A DNA stretch of 64,000 nt from Lutjanus erythropterus (taxonomy: Eukaryota; Chordata; Actinopteri; Lutjaniformes; Lutjanidae), in assembly GCA_020091685.1 (NCBI GenBank), contig CM034602.1, forward strand, positions 5,636,122 through 5,700,121, written 5' to 3'. The number at the start of each line of letters is the position of its first letter. Within the stretch, counting starts at the first letter, position 1. Under the pieces are notes generated by a model, which saw only the letters and a program-made list of their open reading frames with translations, was not told where the DNA came from and did not search any database. Positions 33,974-45,790 of the stretch are shown piece by piece. A program made the translations under genes and the position numbers.

Positions 33974-35928
33974 TGTGTGTCTTTGGAGGGTGGGGTGCCA
34001 CTTTGCTTGGACGTCATCGAACCCCTAATCCCCCTTAAAGAAATAATGTGGGAAACATGCACACACACTGCACACACACACAGACACAGACACACACCAC
34101 TGTAAGCAAAGTGCATATGCAAGGGATTCCCCAACAAGGCCATCCTAACACAGGGAGAAGCCCAGATTGGCAGATGGAAAGGAATAAGGAACATCTGCAA
34201 TACACTGATCGTGTGTGTGTGTGTGTGTGTGTGTGTGGCCTCCGTGCGAACATCCACGCAGCGTCACACACGCTGTGGAAACGCACACGTGTCTCCCTCT
34301 CCCAGTTTTGTGAATAGAAGTTAATCCACCTCAAGCATCGCCCACCACTGTTCCCTCCTGTCCCCGCAAAGTGCACACAGAGAGGCGGACACGACCACCA
34401 CGTCCGACCCCTGCAGCCTGACCCACCAGATCCAAAACAGAAAGAACAAAAATGTGGAAAAAACAACAAACAACAATTACAACAACGAAATTCCTGCAGC
34501 TTGCAATTCAAGTTCTGCAGCACAGCAAAACTCTGGACTCTATAATTTGTGAGTTAGGGGTGATGTGTGCAAGCAAAGAAGTGCTCACACCGATGAAAAT
34601 AAAAGTCAGAGGTGAGCGCTTCCTTTCTTAAAAGACGGAGTAAAAAGAACAGAATAAGATGCAATTCAATTTAGCCTCGAGAAGAAAAGCACACTCAACT
34701 TTGTGCTCAGTTTCTTCTCTGCTGTCCCATCACAGTTGAAGGGAGCATCAGTGTGAATAAGCATACTTTATGCTAAAAATATACGTGTAACATATGGCCA
34801 AATATCAGCCAAGTGTAGTCTGAAGATGAAGTAGGTGTAGGTACTTATAAATGACGTGCACTGTCAGATATTAAGGCCCCTCTTACGCTGCAAGTTATGG
34901 GCTTGAAAATACATTGTCAGGATGGGAGAAAGTGCACGTCAGAGAGCAGAAAGTGACGTAATTGACGTTAAAATCAACGCGTTTAGATGTCGCCTGGCCA
35001 CAGAGTAGAGGAGAAAAAGAAAATCAGAAGTCAAAAAAAGTTCATGACGAGCGAAATGCACACACCTCTTGTTAAAAGAAACAAAAAAACAAAAAACAAA
35101 CCAAAAAAAAGGCCAAAAACATCCCAGCAGGCGTTGTGTAATTTCCGACAGTGACGTGTGACCCAGCCCATAAGCAAAGCAGTGAGATGATGAGGCCTGT
35201 GCAGCCTGCGAAACGCAACACAAAAACGTTGTCTTGCAAGTTGACCACATTGCCAGAAACGTATGTAAGAGCAGGGCACGTGTCATTAATGAAATTTGAC
35301 AATACAACGTAAAAAAGAGGGAAAAAACACATCTGGAAACGTTACAACAAACAGATGTCACGTTATATTCTTCAAAGGGAAACTGCGTGACCTCTGACCC
35401 GTGCGATTCTCTCTATTTTTAGTACGTTTAGCGAGAAAAGCCACAGTTTTGAGCAGGATACGGGAGGCTGGTTCTGATGGAGATGTGAATGAAGGTAAAA
35501 TTATCCATGCACGTCTTAAGGGTGACGTCATTATTGCATTTCACTGTATTTATTTATGTCAATCTGGTGCGTAAAAGCGGAGACTTTTCTGGCTGCAGGT
35601 CATAAAGTTTCCCCACTTTTCTGCAAATTCCCACACGTCTTTTTTCTCCTATACGCACGTCTGCTTTCTAACTAACTTTATAGACGGTTAAATCTCACTC
35701 TGTGTGTCTTGTCTTTCTGTCTGACAGGTGAGAGCAATGACAACAAAAACAAAGATGAAGATGAGGTGACTTGGAACCCGGCTGCTGTGGGAGCCACCAG
35801 CTGTGCGCCGGAGGATAAAAAAAGGGGGGGAACCCACGTTTTGGATGTTTTCACCGAGGAGCTCAGAGACAGAGACCGTCCGTCCGACCTTCCTCCTTCT
35901 CTTCCTCCTTTTCCTCATCCAGAGAAAG
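31698..35928 (+). CDS. Candidate unrecognised gene, N-terminal three coding exons
   Basis: Exons 31698-31740, 35423-35494 (72 nt) and 35728-35928 (201 nt) join in one open frame of about 105 codons. The first exon ends in phase 1, and both following exons are 1-1 symmetric, so the frame is kept through all junctions. Acceptors are CTCTATTTTTAG and CTGTCTGACAG; donors are GTAAGT, GTAAAA and GTAATT. The product starts MASEKLMELLQERK and continues with a basic, Leu/Val-rich stretch (RLARKATVLSRIREAG) that looks helical, perhaps a short coiled coil. An acidic Asn/Asp/Lys segment follows, then a Pro-rich end (PSDLPPSLPPFPHPEK). The third exon is open only in this one frame. I know no family with this start. 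The 3' part would lie further along; a possible terminal exon is at 40886. The reading frame is seen; that it is a real gene is inferred. Confidence 0.45.
33044..33083. repeat. (GT)20 microsatellite
   Basis: Nearly perfect GT run. Confidence 0.95.
33909..33980. repeat. (GT)30 microsatellite
   Basis: GT run of about 60 bp continuing as ACGTGTGTGT. A CA run at 34061-34097 and a GT run at 34210-34238 follow, so CA and GT arms alternate and can pair. Confidence 0.95.
34954..34970. promoter_or_regulatory. Pair of CRE-related sites
   Basis: TGACGTAA at 34954 and TGACGTTA at 34963, nine bases apart and in the same direction, each a one-base variant of the CRE. The pair lies about 450 bp upstream of exon 35423. 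Confidence 0.35.
35423..35494 (+). other. Second exon of the candidate gene
   Basis: 72 nt, phase 1 to phase 1. The translation in the joined frame is (V)RLARKATVLSRIREAG then SDGDVNE(G). The acceptor is TTTTTAG and the donor AAG|GTAAAA. See the CDS entry for the full argument. Confidence 0.4.
35523..35530. promoter_or_regulatory. Perfect CRE octamer 3 of 4
   Basis: TGACGTCA 29 bp after the donor of the exon ending at 35494. TTATTGCATTTC follows. Confidence 0.5.
35728..35928 (+). other. Third exon of the candidate gene
   Basis: 201 nt, exactly 67 codons, phase 1 to phase 1, open in only one frame. It has an acidic start (NDNKNKDEDE), one Cys, a G7 run near 35825-35831, and a Pro-rich end. 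The acceptor CTGTCTGACAG has a good pyrimidine tract. Confidence 0.4.
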
Positions 35929-37320
35929 GTAATTGCACGGCCTGAGATGTGTTAGAGGATGAGGATGACGTCAAACCCAAATCACCCTTTAAATTGCATT
36001 TTGCGTGAGGCTCGTGCTCGTTATGACTGCTCGGTGCTGCTTGGGAGCAGGAGTTGTGTGTCTGCGCAAGGCTGCGCTTGTGCTGCTGGATTTCCTTCTC
36101 TTCTTTTTCCTTATATTCTATCTATTATATTTCAACTTATTGAAGGCCTTTAAATTAAGCATATATGTTGAATTAATGTCTCGAAGGTGGAGGATTATTT
36201 GAGAGGTTCATTGCATGTAGTCAAACACATCTAAATGATGCGTAAAAGTATCAGCCTGTAAACTTCATTCCTGAATAATAAAAAAGACATGTAATGTTCC
36301 TATGATACGTCTGTATGATGTTGTGTATTTAGCGATTTAATAGTTTGTCTGGTGTTTCACATGTTCGAATAATATTCATATTCTTAATCAGGACTTGAGA
36401 TGCACATCAGATGACTCAGGTGACATTTTGTGTCTTTTGTAATCAGAAATTTTGAATCGTACTTTGCTCTTGTCATGCATCTTCAACATAACTTTTTCAC
36501 AGATCATGTGGATACATATCTGTTATTTTCTTTTTTAAATAATGTACCAGAAATCCGTGCACAGGCCTATTGCTTGCCATTCAATTTTATACTGCAGTTG
36601 TCACGTTTAAAGTCAGTCATCTGGTTGCAGTTTAACTTTGGGGGTGTACGTTTTTTGTTTGTCACCGTCACACCAGGCTGTTGAGCTGTGCGTTTGTTGT
36701 CCGTGTTGGTTATGCGATGGCCAAAGTTGTCCAGTGATATAAATGTTCATTCATGATATTTGAGCGGGCATGTATAGGCTGTGATTGTAACATCCACTGT
36801 ATCTAGTGCTTCATACTCGTTGTTTTTGGCACCAGGAGCTGTAATGTCCCCTCCCAAATACCTGCTATGTCACCTCTCAGTGTGAGTCATCATATCATAG
36901 ACAGTTCAGGCAACACCTCGACGTCACGTTGGATTTACTTGTCCTTGTAATAACGCTGTAGTTACCAGTACGAGCAGAGGGCGCCCTGACCTGCATGGTG
37001 CAGCAATTTAGGGTAAATTTCTCTCTGTTTCTAAACAATTAGGTTTTATTATCCTGTTCCACTGTAAATCAAAGAGAGACATAAAATACGGCCATGGCAA
37101 AGTGACCGTGGTGATGTATATACGTTATTCTGGCGCAGGGGGTCAATATGCTGCCCTGACCTGCTATTTTTAGACATATCCGTTTTGCATCCCTGTTACA
37201 AAGCGTCTGGTGGTGCGTTCAGGTGCTCCTCATAAGCCCCTGTTTCTAAGACAGGAACAGTAGGTTTAACAATCATATGCTCTTAGCTGGAAACAGCAAC
37301 AAAATGGATGCTATAGATGT
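35929..37320. other. Non-coding DNA after the candidate exon
   Basis: CpG-rich to about 36100, then ordinary AT-rich DNA. GACCTGCATGG and CTGCCCTGACCTGC near 36985 and 37150 are repeated words without clear structure. Confidence 0.4.
35966..35973. promoter_or_regulatory. Perfect CRE octamer 4 of 4
   Basis: TGACGTCA 38 bp after the donor of the exon ending at 35928, in the context GGATGACGTCAAAC. Confidence 0.5.

Positions 37321-37324
<4 letters not shown>

Positions 37325-37364
<40 letters not shown>
37325..37364. repeat. (GT)20 microsatellite
   Basis: Perfect GT run. Confidence 0.95.
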
Positions 37365-37365
<1 letters not shown>

Positions 37366-37549
37366 GTTCATGTCCTACAAAAATTAATTTTATTTATAAC
37401 TGTCATGTAAAAAGTAGTGTAGCGTTGCTTTTTGTATATTACAAATTTGCATTTTCAATGCAGAGGCTAAACTGGCATGGCAGCAGGTTTGGGTCATTTC
37501 TTTCTGTCCAATAAATGGCTAAAGTTAAGGTGCATTATTTTGGGTTAGG

Positions 37550-38720
37550 TTAAAGAAATACTTAGGATGATTTAAAGAGGGGTTGTACTTATCCATAGTC
37601 TGTGTATTACCTACAGTAGATGGCAGTTGACACAGCCCCAGTTTGGAGAAGCAGCCGGAGCACTGATGTAGGAAGCTCAGCAATGTGCAGCTGTGTTAGA
37701 CAGAGTCAGTAGCAAAACGTATTTTAGCCACTAAAAAAGGCCCACCTAAAAAAAAACCAATATCGTTTAAAGTGTCTGTTACATTTAGAATATTTTCACT
37801 GCTTTACCTTGCAGTCAGACAACCTTTTCCAGTAGAAAACAACCATTTTATACATCAAATATCGTTCTCTCTAAAGCCACCAGACTCCTTTGGCAAAAAC
37901 AGTAATTTTACCACACAGAAAACTAACTGGCCTCGACCAGTTAGTTAGTTTCCACCAACTGAGCCATCCAGGGCACAAAGCAAAACATATTTTAGGCACA
38001 TAAAAATGGCCAACCAAAAACAAATCTACATCAGTTTAAGTGTATGCTACATTTGGAATATTATGCTTTTGTGTGGCTCTCACCAAAGCCACCAGACTCC
38101 TTTGACAAAAACTGTAATTTTACCTTGCAGAACACAGAAGTTGCCGGACTACCATTGCCTTGATCGGTTAGTTTGTTTGTGTTAATGTGTGACTTCAGTG
38201 ACTCTGAACTAACCCTTTAAAACATCAATGTCACAGCACAACACAAATAAACTGAACAAATGAGGCAGTGTTAGACCAGTGACTCCCGTCTTCTGTGAGG
38301 TAAAATTAATGTTTTTCCCAGTGGAGTGTGGTTGGTTTTGAGAGAGCGATATTTGTCTTATATAACGGAGATTTCCCATTAGAAAAGACAGTCTGACGGC
38401 AAGGTAAAACAGTGAAAATATTCTAAATATAGCACCACTTAAATTGGCATTGATTTTTTAGGTGGGTGGGGTTTTTTTACGTAGCAAAAATATGTTTTGC
38501 TATGTACTTCATTTCTCTAACCCATTTCCAGGGGTATTCATTTTTCAGTTCTGTAGAAATAGGGTTTCCCAACCTAATTTTTAAGTTTTCAATTCAATTC
38601 ATACCTAGATGTGGTAGTATATTCTTTAATATATTGACAAAAAGAGTTTTGCTGCTGATCCCGTCTGCAGCAGCACATTGCTTAACTTCCTACACTGGTA
38701 CTCCTGCTGCTTCTCCAAAT
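37550..38720. mobile_element. Foldback element family, copy A
   Basis: Starts TTAAAGAAATACT, then GGGGTTGTACTTATCC and CAGTTTGGAGAAGCAG. The midpoint near 38220 has ACTAACCCTTTAAAACATC, after which the same words return inverted (GAGGCAGTGTTAGACCAG, TGCTGCTTCTCCAAATTGG). About 37980-38120 repeats part of the left arm, so this copy is a partial duplication. The right terminus is missing. See copy D (52437) for a complete one. Confidence 0.7.
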
Positions 38721-38729
38721 TGGTACCTA

Positions 38730-39154
38730 TAAAACCAAAAAGAATCAATCCACCCTAATTGCCAAAAACATATTTTCTCATGTACTTTTACTGGTATGTG
38801 CTGTAGCCATGTAGATATTAAACTAAATTTACAGTGTCTGCATTTGTCATAATAGTCCACAGAAAGTACCGTCAACAGTCTTCTCTTTCTTCTTTACTAG
38901 TTCCAGTTGAAAACTGTTGACAGTGCCGTCTGTTTATTATCCAGAGTAGCACAGACTCTAGACAGATATGTAGCTGTTAAATTTCTAAATGTAGTTTTCC
39001 AGTGCTGTGAGAGCAGGGGTGGGCTGGTGGCAGGGATCTCAGAGATGGAACATAAAAGAGCAAATGAAATGGAAAAACACCTGCATGGCCACGTACGACG
39101 AAAGGTACATGAGAAAATATGTTACTTTTTAATATGGGTGAACTAACCCTTTAA
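38730..39154. mobile_element. Second TTAA-ended palindromic element
   Basis: AACATATTTTCTCATGTAC at 38767 reappears inverted as GTACATGAGAAAATATGTT at 39105. The right end is GGGTGAACTAACCCTTTAA. A shorter inverted pair, CAACAGT/ACTGTTG, lies nearer the centre. The left TTAA is degraded. The element abuts or truncates copy A of the foldback family. Confidence 0.6.
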
Positions 39155-39339
39155 CTGTGCAGCCACTTTGAGACATGACTCTTCTTATTTTGGCACAAAT
39201 CATGAGTGAGGGAAATTTGTTTTTGTTTTTTATTTGTAAAAAAGGGTAATTTTCTCGTGAAAACCAGAATATGTGTGTTTTGTATTTTTTTTAGAAATCA
39301 GAGCACAAAGCTATTCTTTCCTTATTGGTGACTTGGTGT

Positions 39340-39590
39340 TTAAAGATATAATATGCAGCATTTCTTTTTAAAACAATGCTCACACAAAAACATAATCCCT
39401 TTCTATCATCACTTATGGTCGATTAAAAGTTTGTGGTCGTGGCTGTATCTGCAGAGACCCTGCCCTCTGCCTGTATTTCCCTATTTTTCTCATTATTTTG
39501 CTGTGCTTGAGACGCTTTGTAAACACAAAATGTCCACATTTTCTGTTGCATTTGTGAACAGCTCTGACAAATCCTGCTAATTCCACCTGA
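39340..39590 (+). mobile_element. 260 bp MITE family, copy 2
   Basis: TTAAAGATATAATATGCAGC to ACAAATCCTGCTAATTCCAC. It shares CATCACTTATGG, TATCTGCAGAGACCCTGCCC and the TTCTCATTATTTTGCTG stretch with copies at 27060, 41264 and 47133. Confidence 0.7.
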
Positions 39591-40885
39591 ACTGAAATTA
39601 TTCTCCACTAATTTGGTGTTACGTACTGCTGTGGTGATTGTGTACTCTCTCTGACTTGTGTAACTTAGTTGCTCGTCTGTAAACGTGATGCTCACGTTGT
39701 TGCTTCCTTCTTGTGTCCTCACCTCAAAATGATGATACGATGATACAATTGTGGATACAAAATGGTAAACCGCCAAAAAGTGGAGATTGTTCGGTGTGAA
39801 TTTTGTATCCCGCAGTTCAAACTATGGTTGTTACTGTCTATTCCTCTTCTTTGTGTCAAAATAGGACTTTTTAAAAGTTTTCCACAACATTGTGATATTT
39901 GTATAAAAACCTGCTGATATCTAAGTCTGAATGTTTAAAGTAGGTGTGTTTCTCCTTCTGAACACAAATGTGGGCTTTTCCTTTGTGCATGCATCTCTTC
40001 CCCGATCCTACAATGTGCTGGTTAGTTGGTTTGTTTTACACACACAGAGCTGGACCGTAAACAGGCAAGAGGCCGTGTGTCGCAAACTGCAGTGAAAACC
40101 AAAACTGAAAATAAACTGAGACGCATATTCCACGTGCGCTGTATGCAAAGAATGCTCCTAAAACCCAGATGATGTCTCACATATCTTAATCTCACAAGGC
40201 CTAATTCAGAATATCCAACAGAAAATGCTGTTTGCATGAGCCGAATAAAAATTTGGGATATTGTCATATTTATAATAATAGTGAAAAATTTGATTGCATG
40301 TGAACATTTTCACTGTGGCATCATTTAACAGTCATAAAATCATCACACAATGTGTCACTTGTAAAAAAAAAAAAGTATACTTAGTTTGGTTGTTTTAACT
40401 CGTACATTTTAAACACTGCTAATAGACTGATTCCAAAATATACTAAAACTGTGTTTAGAGGATTTACCCATGGTCCTGCCTTTATTACAACATCCATAAT
40501 GACTTATGAATCATGACGTCTGATTATTTTCATGCTCTACAGCTCTAAATATACTGTATGGATAATTACTGTAAGTTAAAGCTTTGATGGGACTTTTAAT
40601 ATCCTACATTTCATCAAGAGTATCAGACGTCATCCCACCTGTGTGTGATAAATCACAGCACGTTTCTAAATATCCACTGACAATCTTTCTGTCCCGTTAA
40701 ATACGATCTATCAGTGCAAAGCTATATTTGGGGAGATGACGTAATTTTGAAGACTGAGACCAAACAGCTTTGAGGACGTAGGCTACAAAATGGCAGGGGG
40801 TTACAATCAAACACATCTCACAGTATGTGCGTCGTAACTTGCTATTAAAAATAAACAATGGTTGTTTATGCATTTATCTTTGCAG
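39591..40885. other. Intergenic or intronic DNA without recognised features
   Basis: No exon or repeat supported. A CRE-like TGACGTAA occurs at 40737. Confidence 0.4.
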
Positions 40886-40953
40886 ATTATCCCATGGAGA
40901 GCAGCATCCGTTTGTTTTCAGCTGAGAAACGTCACAGATTGGCTTTACAGTGA
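40886..40953 (+). other. Possible terminal coding exon of the candidate gene
   Basis: The acceptor CATTTATCTTTGCAG is followed, in the phase left by the exon ending at 35928, by 22 open codons (YPMESSIRLFSAEKRHRLAL) and then TGA at 40951. Short length makes chance likely, and the gene may instead continue beyond this window. Confidence 0.2.
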
Positions 40954-41263
40954 TGGTTACATCTGCTGTAGAATTAAATGCATTTTAGGGGACTTACCAG
41001 AAATTACATTGTTTTTAAGTAATCAGACCAATTTAAAGTATGAAGACAAATGATAATCATGCAACATTTTACCTAATTTATTTGCTAATCAATGAGTGAG
41101 GTGATTCTTTTTCATAACCACACTGGTGTGTGTAGGTGGGTCATAATGATGCCCTCCATTACATTCAACCCTCCATTTGATTTTCAGTGTGTAAGATATT
41201 TGCAGGCTAATACATCAGGAACAGCTAAAGGTTGTATTTTTTTCAGGTGCTGCAAAGTTAATT

Positions 41264-41292
41264 TTAAAGGCATAATATGCAACATTTTCCTA

Positions 41293-41351
<59 letters not shown>

Positions 41352-41525
41352 CCTACTGGCTGCCTATATTTCCTTTGTTTCTCATTATTTTGCTGTGCAT
41401 GTGACATTTTTGTGAAACTAAAATGTTGGTATTTGATGTCCCGGCTATGAGACTCAACAATAAACTATCATCTTTCTGGTGCATTTAGAAACAATTCAGA
41501 CAAATCCTACTGATTATACCTTTAA
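41264..41525 (+). mobile_element. 260 bp MITE family, copy 3, with CA expansion
   Basis: TTAAAGGCATAATATGCAAC at the left, TGATTATACCTTTAA at the right; both TTAA ends are intact. The middle-left part is replaced by a (CA)26 run at 41298-41349. Confidence 0.75.
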
Positions 41526-42360
41526 AAGATAAGGCCGGTGAAATTCAGTGTTTTTCTTACTTTTAACATAAAAAAAATGAATAGACAAAGACCAATGATG
41601 ACTTGATCCTACTGACAAGAATCACCTGTGTTGTCAAAATCTAATGTTTTATTCCTCTGCACCACAGAGCTCCATTATTTTCCAAAAAGTGTTAAAAATA
41701 TCAACACATCACTATACCACACAGTTTCACTGAATGCTGTGTTGCTTCATTACAGTGAACACGGTCACTGTAGTTTGTTTTGAGTGAATATCTTACACGT
41801 CATCCTGCAGCTGGAAAGTAGCCTGGGAACCAGACGAAGCTGCAAGCTCATGCTTAATTTGCTCCAGCTGATTCATCTCTCTGCCCTCTCGTTCAAACAG
41901 ATTTACATCCATTCTGGATCTCTTCAAGCCAATCACAAGAGCGTTTCTTCAATATCGTGGGGGGAGGGTTTGATACGATGACTGACAGAGGAATCATTGG
42001 TCCAGATCTGAAAAGTCACACGTTTCGAGCACAACAAATATGAATCAAGACTCTTACCTCAAATGTTTTCAGAAACATATTTTCGTGTTCTGTTTAGGTG
42101 TAATTTGAGAGAGTTTGCGACCAGGCTGCTGTAGTTTCTTCTTGAAAACAGATGTAGCACAGCCCCGCTCACTGCAACGTCACACGTTTCGTTGCTCTGA
42201 TCAGTTGTAGGTCGATCCAACCGGCAGAGGCATTTTGGTCTGTGTCTGCTGATAACAATGCCCCTTGGAAATCATAAATGAACTGAGAGGTCGCAGATGT
42301 CAGGCTAGCTGGAAATACTCTGGCGAACCAGATGTGTCACAATCACTGAATGAAAATAGT
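41526..42360. mobile_element. Probable interspersed repeat, 41770-42350, in otherwise plain DNA
   Basis: AGCTGGAAAGTAGCCTGGGA AND CCAGACG near 41810 are echoed by GCTAGCTGGAAATACTCTGG and CCAGATG near 42305. CTGTAGTTTCTTCTTG, GATCAGTTGTAGGTCGATCC and GCAGAGGCATTTTG in between look like a remembered fish repeat family. There is no coding content. Confidence 0.4.
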
Positions 42361-44299
42361 TCACAACAAATACACTATTTACCCCTGCTTGTATAACTTT
42401 TGATAAAAACTACAATGTCCAGCTGTTTTAGGGAAAAAAGGGAGTCAGAAAGGACTATGACCATAATCATAAAAAAGAAAGCTTTAAAATCGTTCTAACT
42501 TAAGCGGATCTAGGAGTCCAAACTGCAGCTTTATAATTGTGGTGTGGATTCCTCCGCCTAACAATTTTATAACTATATTTTTTAATATTTATAGCTATAG
42601 TCCTTGGTGTGGACGTCCCTTAACTCATGGATTTGCTCTGTTCTTGGGATTTATTTGCATGAAGAAAATAACCAATCTCAAAATGGCCATAAATTTAGAC
42701 ATTTATCATAATATAAATAATCATATAAATCATATAAATAAAATAATAAATTAAGGTGGATTCATATTTCTTACAGTCAAAAATTCCAGTACAATATCCA
42801 TAATTTTTCCAGACACACATGCTTTAGATTCCAATGCATTCTTTGTCATTAACTCTGTACATATTCTACAAAAGCCTCAAATCTTTGTATCACATCCCAC
42901 ATAAAGTGACCACAATACTTTTTGTCTCAATCTTGTGTATTTTAATTTTATTAAATAATAGCAAAATTCCTGCTGTGATTATAATTTTCCTCCTCAGTTA
43001 GTGTTCTGTGTAAAGATGTCAAACTGTGAAGGATTTAGTAGCATTTTACTAGTGAGGTTGTAGACCGGAACCAGCTGAATACGACTCGCCTCACCCTCCC
43101 CTTCCAACCATGTCGGAGTAACTACAGTGGCTGTGAAACTGCATGGACGATGACCCACTCCCTTCGTAGATATAAAGGGCCAGCACAGTATCATAGAAAT
43201 GATCTCTATATACAACTAATTTGAAACTGTTTTGAATGTGTTTTGAGAGGAACTTGATGCCGACCAAATTCTGAGTGCTGGGATGAAGAATCTGTGTGGT
43301 AAAAACAAACCAACCAACAAACAAAACCCCCATCCCTGCATGTGGGTTTTATTTCTACAATATCTTGAAAATTCCCATGATCCCTGTTGTTGTACCGTCT
43401 AGCATCGTCCCTTTGGTTTTTATTATCCATTTGTATCTATTTGTGTGGCATTTCTTTGCGCGATTCGGTGTCAGCCCAGTGAGGTGGAGGTTTGCATCTG
43501 TGATACCCAATTGAAGGTGTGTCTTGTTACACGCTTGTCTTGAGTCAAGCGGCTGTAAAACGATGGTTACCCATATTAATTTCCTATGAATTCTTCACAA
43601 TAAAACTCCCCCAGTATTTTATTATCTAAAAGTTTTTATTATGAAGCAACAAAATCATGAAATGTTGGGTTTTCATTCATCAGCAGTTACATGAAACAGT
43701 AAAATAAAGCTGATACGTGCAAGTGCAAACAGCGACCCAGGACAGAAACTACAGAGACTCTGTTAGAAGCCATAAAAGTACTGAGAGCTGAACACACAGA
43801 CGATTTTAAAAACCTCTGTCCCTCTGGGCTCCTGCACGGACATGAGCAGAGTCTCTGCTCTTTGATGCACATTAGAAAAAAAAGAAAAAGGTAAACTCCT
43901 CTATTCTTTTGGTAACCAGAGTGATGAGTCCCCATCTAATGTATGATTGGTTGCCTGAAAAAGGGATGATGTCAACAATGACACCTTTCTGAAAAGTTTA
44001 AAGCTCAGAGCAGCTGCACAAAAAGGCGGAGCACACTGAAAAGGCGCACGCGCTCAGAAAAAACTCTGCAGATCCGAGGCCTAAAATGCTCTATTGTTTT
44101 CTTTTCTGCCAAAGTAGCCAATTTTGCAAGAGGCTATCCAGCTGTAGTCACTACAGCAATAGTCAAAAGTGACGGGAACAGGAACCCAGACTCTGCGCTT
44201 TGTACACCTGCCATCCACCATAGCCTCCTCCTTGCAAATACATACATTTATCCTTTTACAGAAATGTTGGCTGTGAACACAATCCAGGAATATATAATT
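42361..44299. other. Intergenic DNA without recognised features
   Basis: AT-rich with many ATAAAT words (42690-42760). I see no exon or element I can support. Confidence 0.4.
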
Positions 44300-44319
44300 T
44301 AGTAACATACAAACGTAAT

Positions 44320-44470
44320 TTTTAGGAGACAGGGTTGAAAGGGCTCATTCTAAGTTTAAAAAAATCAAAACAATGGTTCTTGTTTTCAAAACATACATGT
44401 GAATATTGTATTTCACTCCTGCCATACACTGCCAATAGATCCCTGTAAATCTTACACACTGGTCCTTTAG
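44320..44470 (+). mobile_element. MITE end with CTTACACACTGGTCCTTTA
   Basis: AAAACAATGGTTCTTGTTTTC and a GCCAATAGATCCCTGTAAAT stretch lead into CTTACACACTGGTCCTTTAG. A similar end, CCTACACACTGGTTCTTTAA, closes the element at 50340-50466. Confidence 0.5.
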
Positions 44471-45599
44471 ATCATTTTGGTTGGTAAAGATGTGGCAGAG
44501 GATGTGTGTGAGCCGCATTACCTACAATGTAATGACAGAAAAAAACATTTACTTTTGTACAAATCAGTATGAATTTCCCATAAGATCAGGTGGTGTATTT
44601 TTACAGATGTAGTTCCTGCAGAAGTCAGACTTTTTCATATATGTGAACTGAACAGTTTTACTTTATCCTTACATTGCTACAGTGCGACATCTTGCAAGCT
44701 CTGCAATGTTTTAGTCTGGAAAACATCCGCTGAGAGTGGTTTGAGGCTGACCCCATATGGCGAGTGTTTAGATGATGATGTGACTTGTTGTGTGCCTCTA
44801 AAAACTTGTGAAACTTAGCTATTTAGAAATATTCCAGCAAGGTGTGAATGAATCACAAAGCACAATTGCACAACTATCTTCTTATCACCTCTTTTCACCC
44901 ATTCCTCTCAAATATATTCAGAAGCCGATTTTGGTGAATAGTTTAGAAGAAAAGCAAATACTTTTTTTTTCCTGTTTAAGAAGACCATTGAGATCCCCCA
45001 AAAATTAGTGCATTCATCCAGTCAGTTATAAAAGAGTTCAGGACAATTTAGGTCCAATTCAATTTAATCCTGCGTCACATCAGCGTGACGGTTACCCTGA
45101 AGGGACCAGTTGTAAATGTAAGACTTTATAAATGTATCTACTTAATATCAAATTATATAATTGCCTCTGTATTTGATTATTGGTTTCAATAATAACTTAA
45201 CAATCAATCATTACCTCTAAAATCAGGAGCCTAGAAAAATAATGGCCAGCAGACATTTAAGTCCGTACAGTTTATTTCAAAAAATGAAAAAAGTAAGTAT
45301 TAAAGTCAAAATAACAGTGAGCAAGCAAGGTTTCAAATCCAAACTGTATATTTTCTTAAAAATGACATGACTGCATTTTGCTCGGCTGCAACTATTAACA
45401 TCACGAAATACAACCACTAGTGGAAATAGTACTGAAAATCTGATCAGATCTTAAGTCTATATTACTCCCAGCCCAACCTGCACTGTTCTGATCAGTCGTC
45501 ACCTCTTCAAACCTATGTCTGCTGCAGAGCGGTTTGTGTTGTCCATATCTCGTGTTTTTCATTGTCGTGTTGGCAACAATAATACAGATGAGAGGTTTG

Positions 45600-45790
45600 A
45601 ATATTAAGTCAAATTGTACTCAGTTCTCAATTATGATTTTAAAAGTAACCAAGTAGATTACACAGTATAATGTAAACTTAAGTACAAGTAAAATTACACA
45701 CGTGAAAAAAATGCTTAGAAAAATACAAGTACCCCAAAACAGTAATTTGAGTAGTTGTAATTAGTCACCTTTACCCCTGGAGTTCCACGG
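45600..45790 (+). mobile_element. AAGTAC-type repeat fragment
   Basis: ATTATGATTTTAAAAGTAACC, then AAGTACAAGTAAAATTAC, then TACCCCAAAACAGTAATTTG, ending in CACCTTTACCCCTGG. Relatives occur at 46380-46475, 61900-61990 and 62395-62560. They match a widespread fish repeat whose end reads CACCCCTG. Confidence 0.5.

Larger units (their letters stand above)
31741..35422. other. Intron of the candidate gene, with a possible internal promoter
   Basis: This 3.7 kb interval is unusually CpG- and repeat-rich. 32500-32620 has two CCAAT-type sites (ATTGG and CCAAT) about 20-40 bp apart and an A/T-rich TATTTATT core, a possible alternative promoter. 33120-33380 has a GCAGCAGCATCATCATCAGC-type patch. Several (GT)n runs follow. 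Long frames here come from low complexity. Confidence 0.35.
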
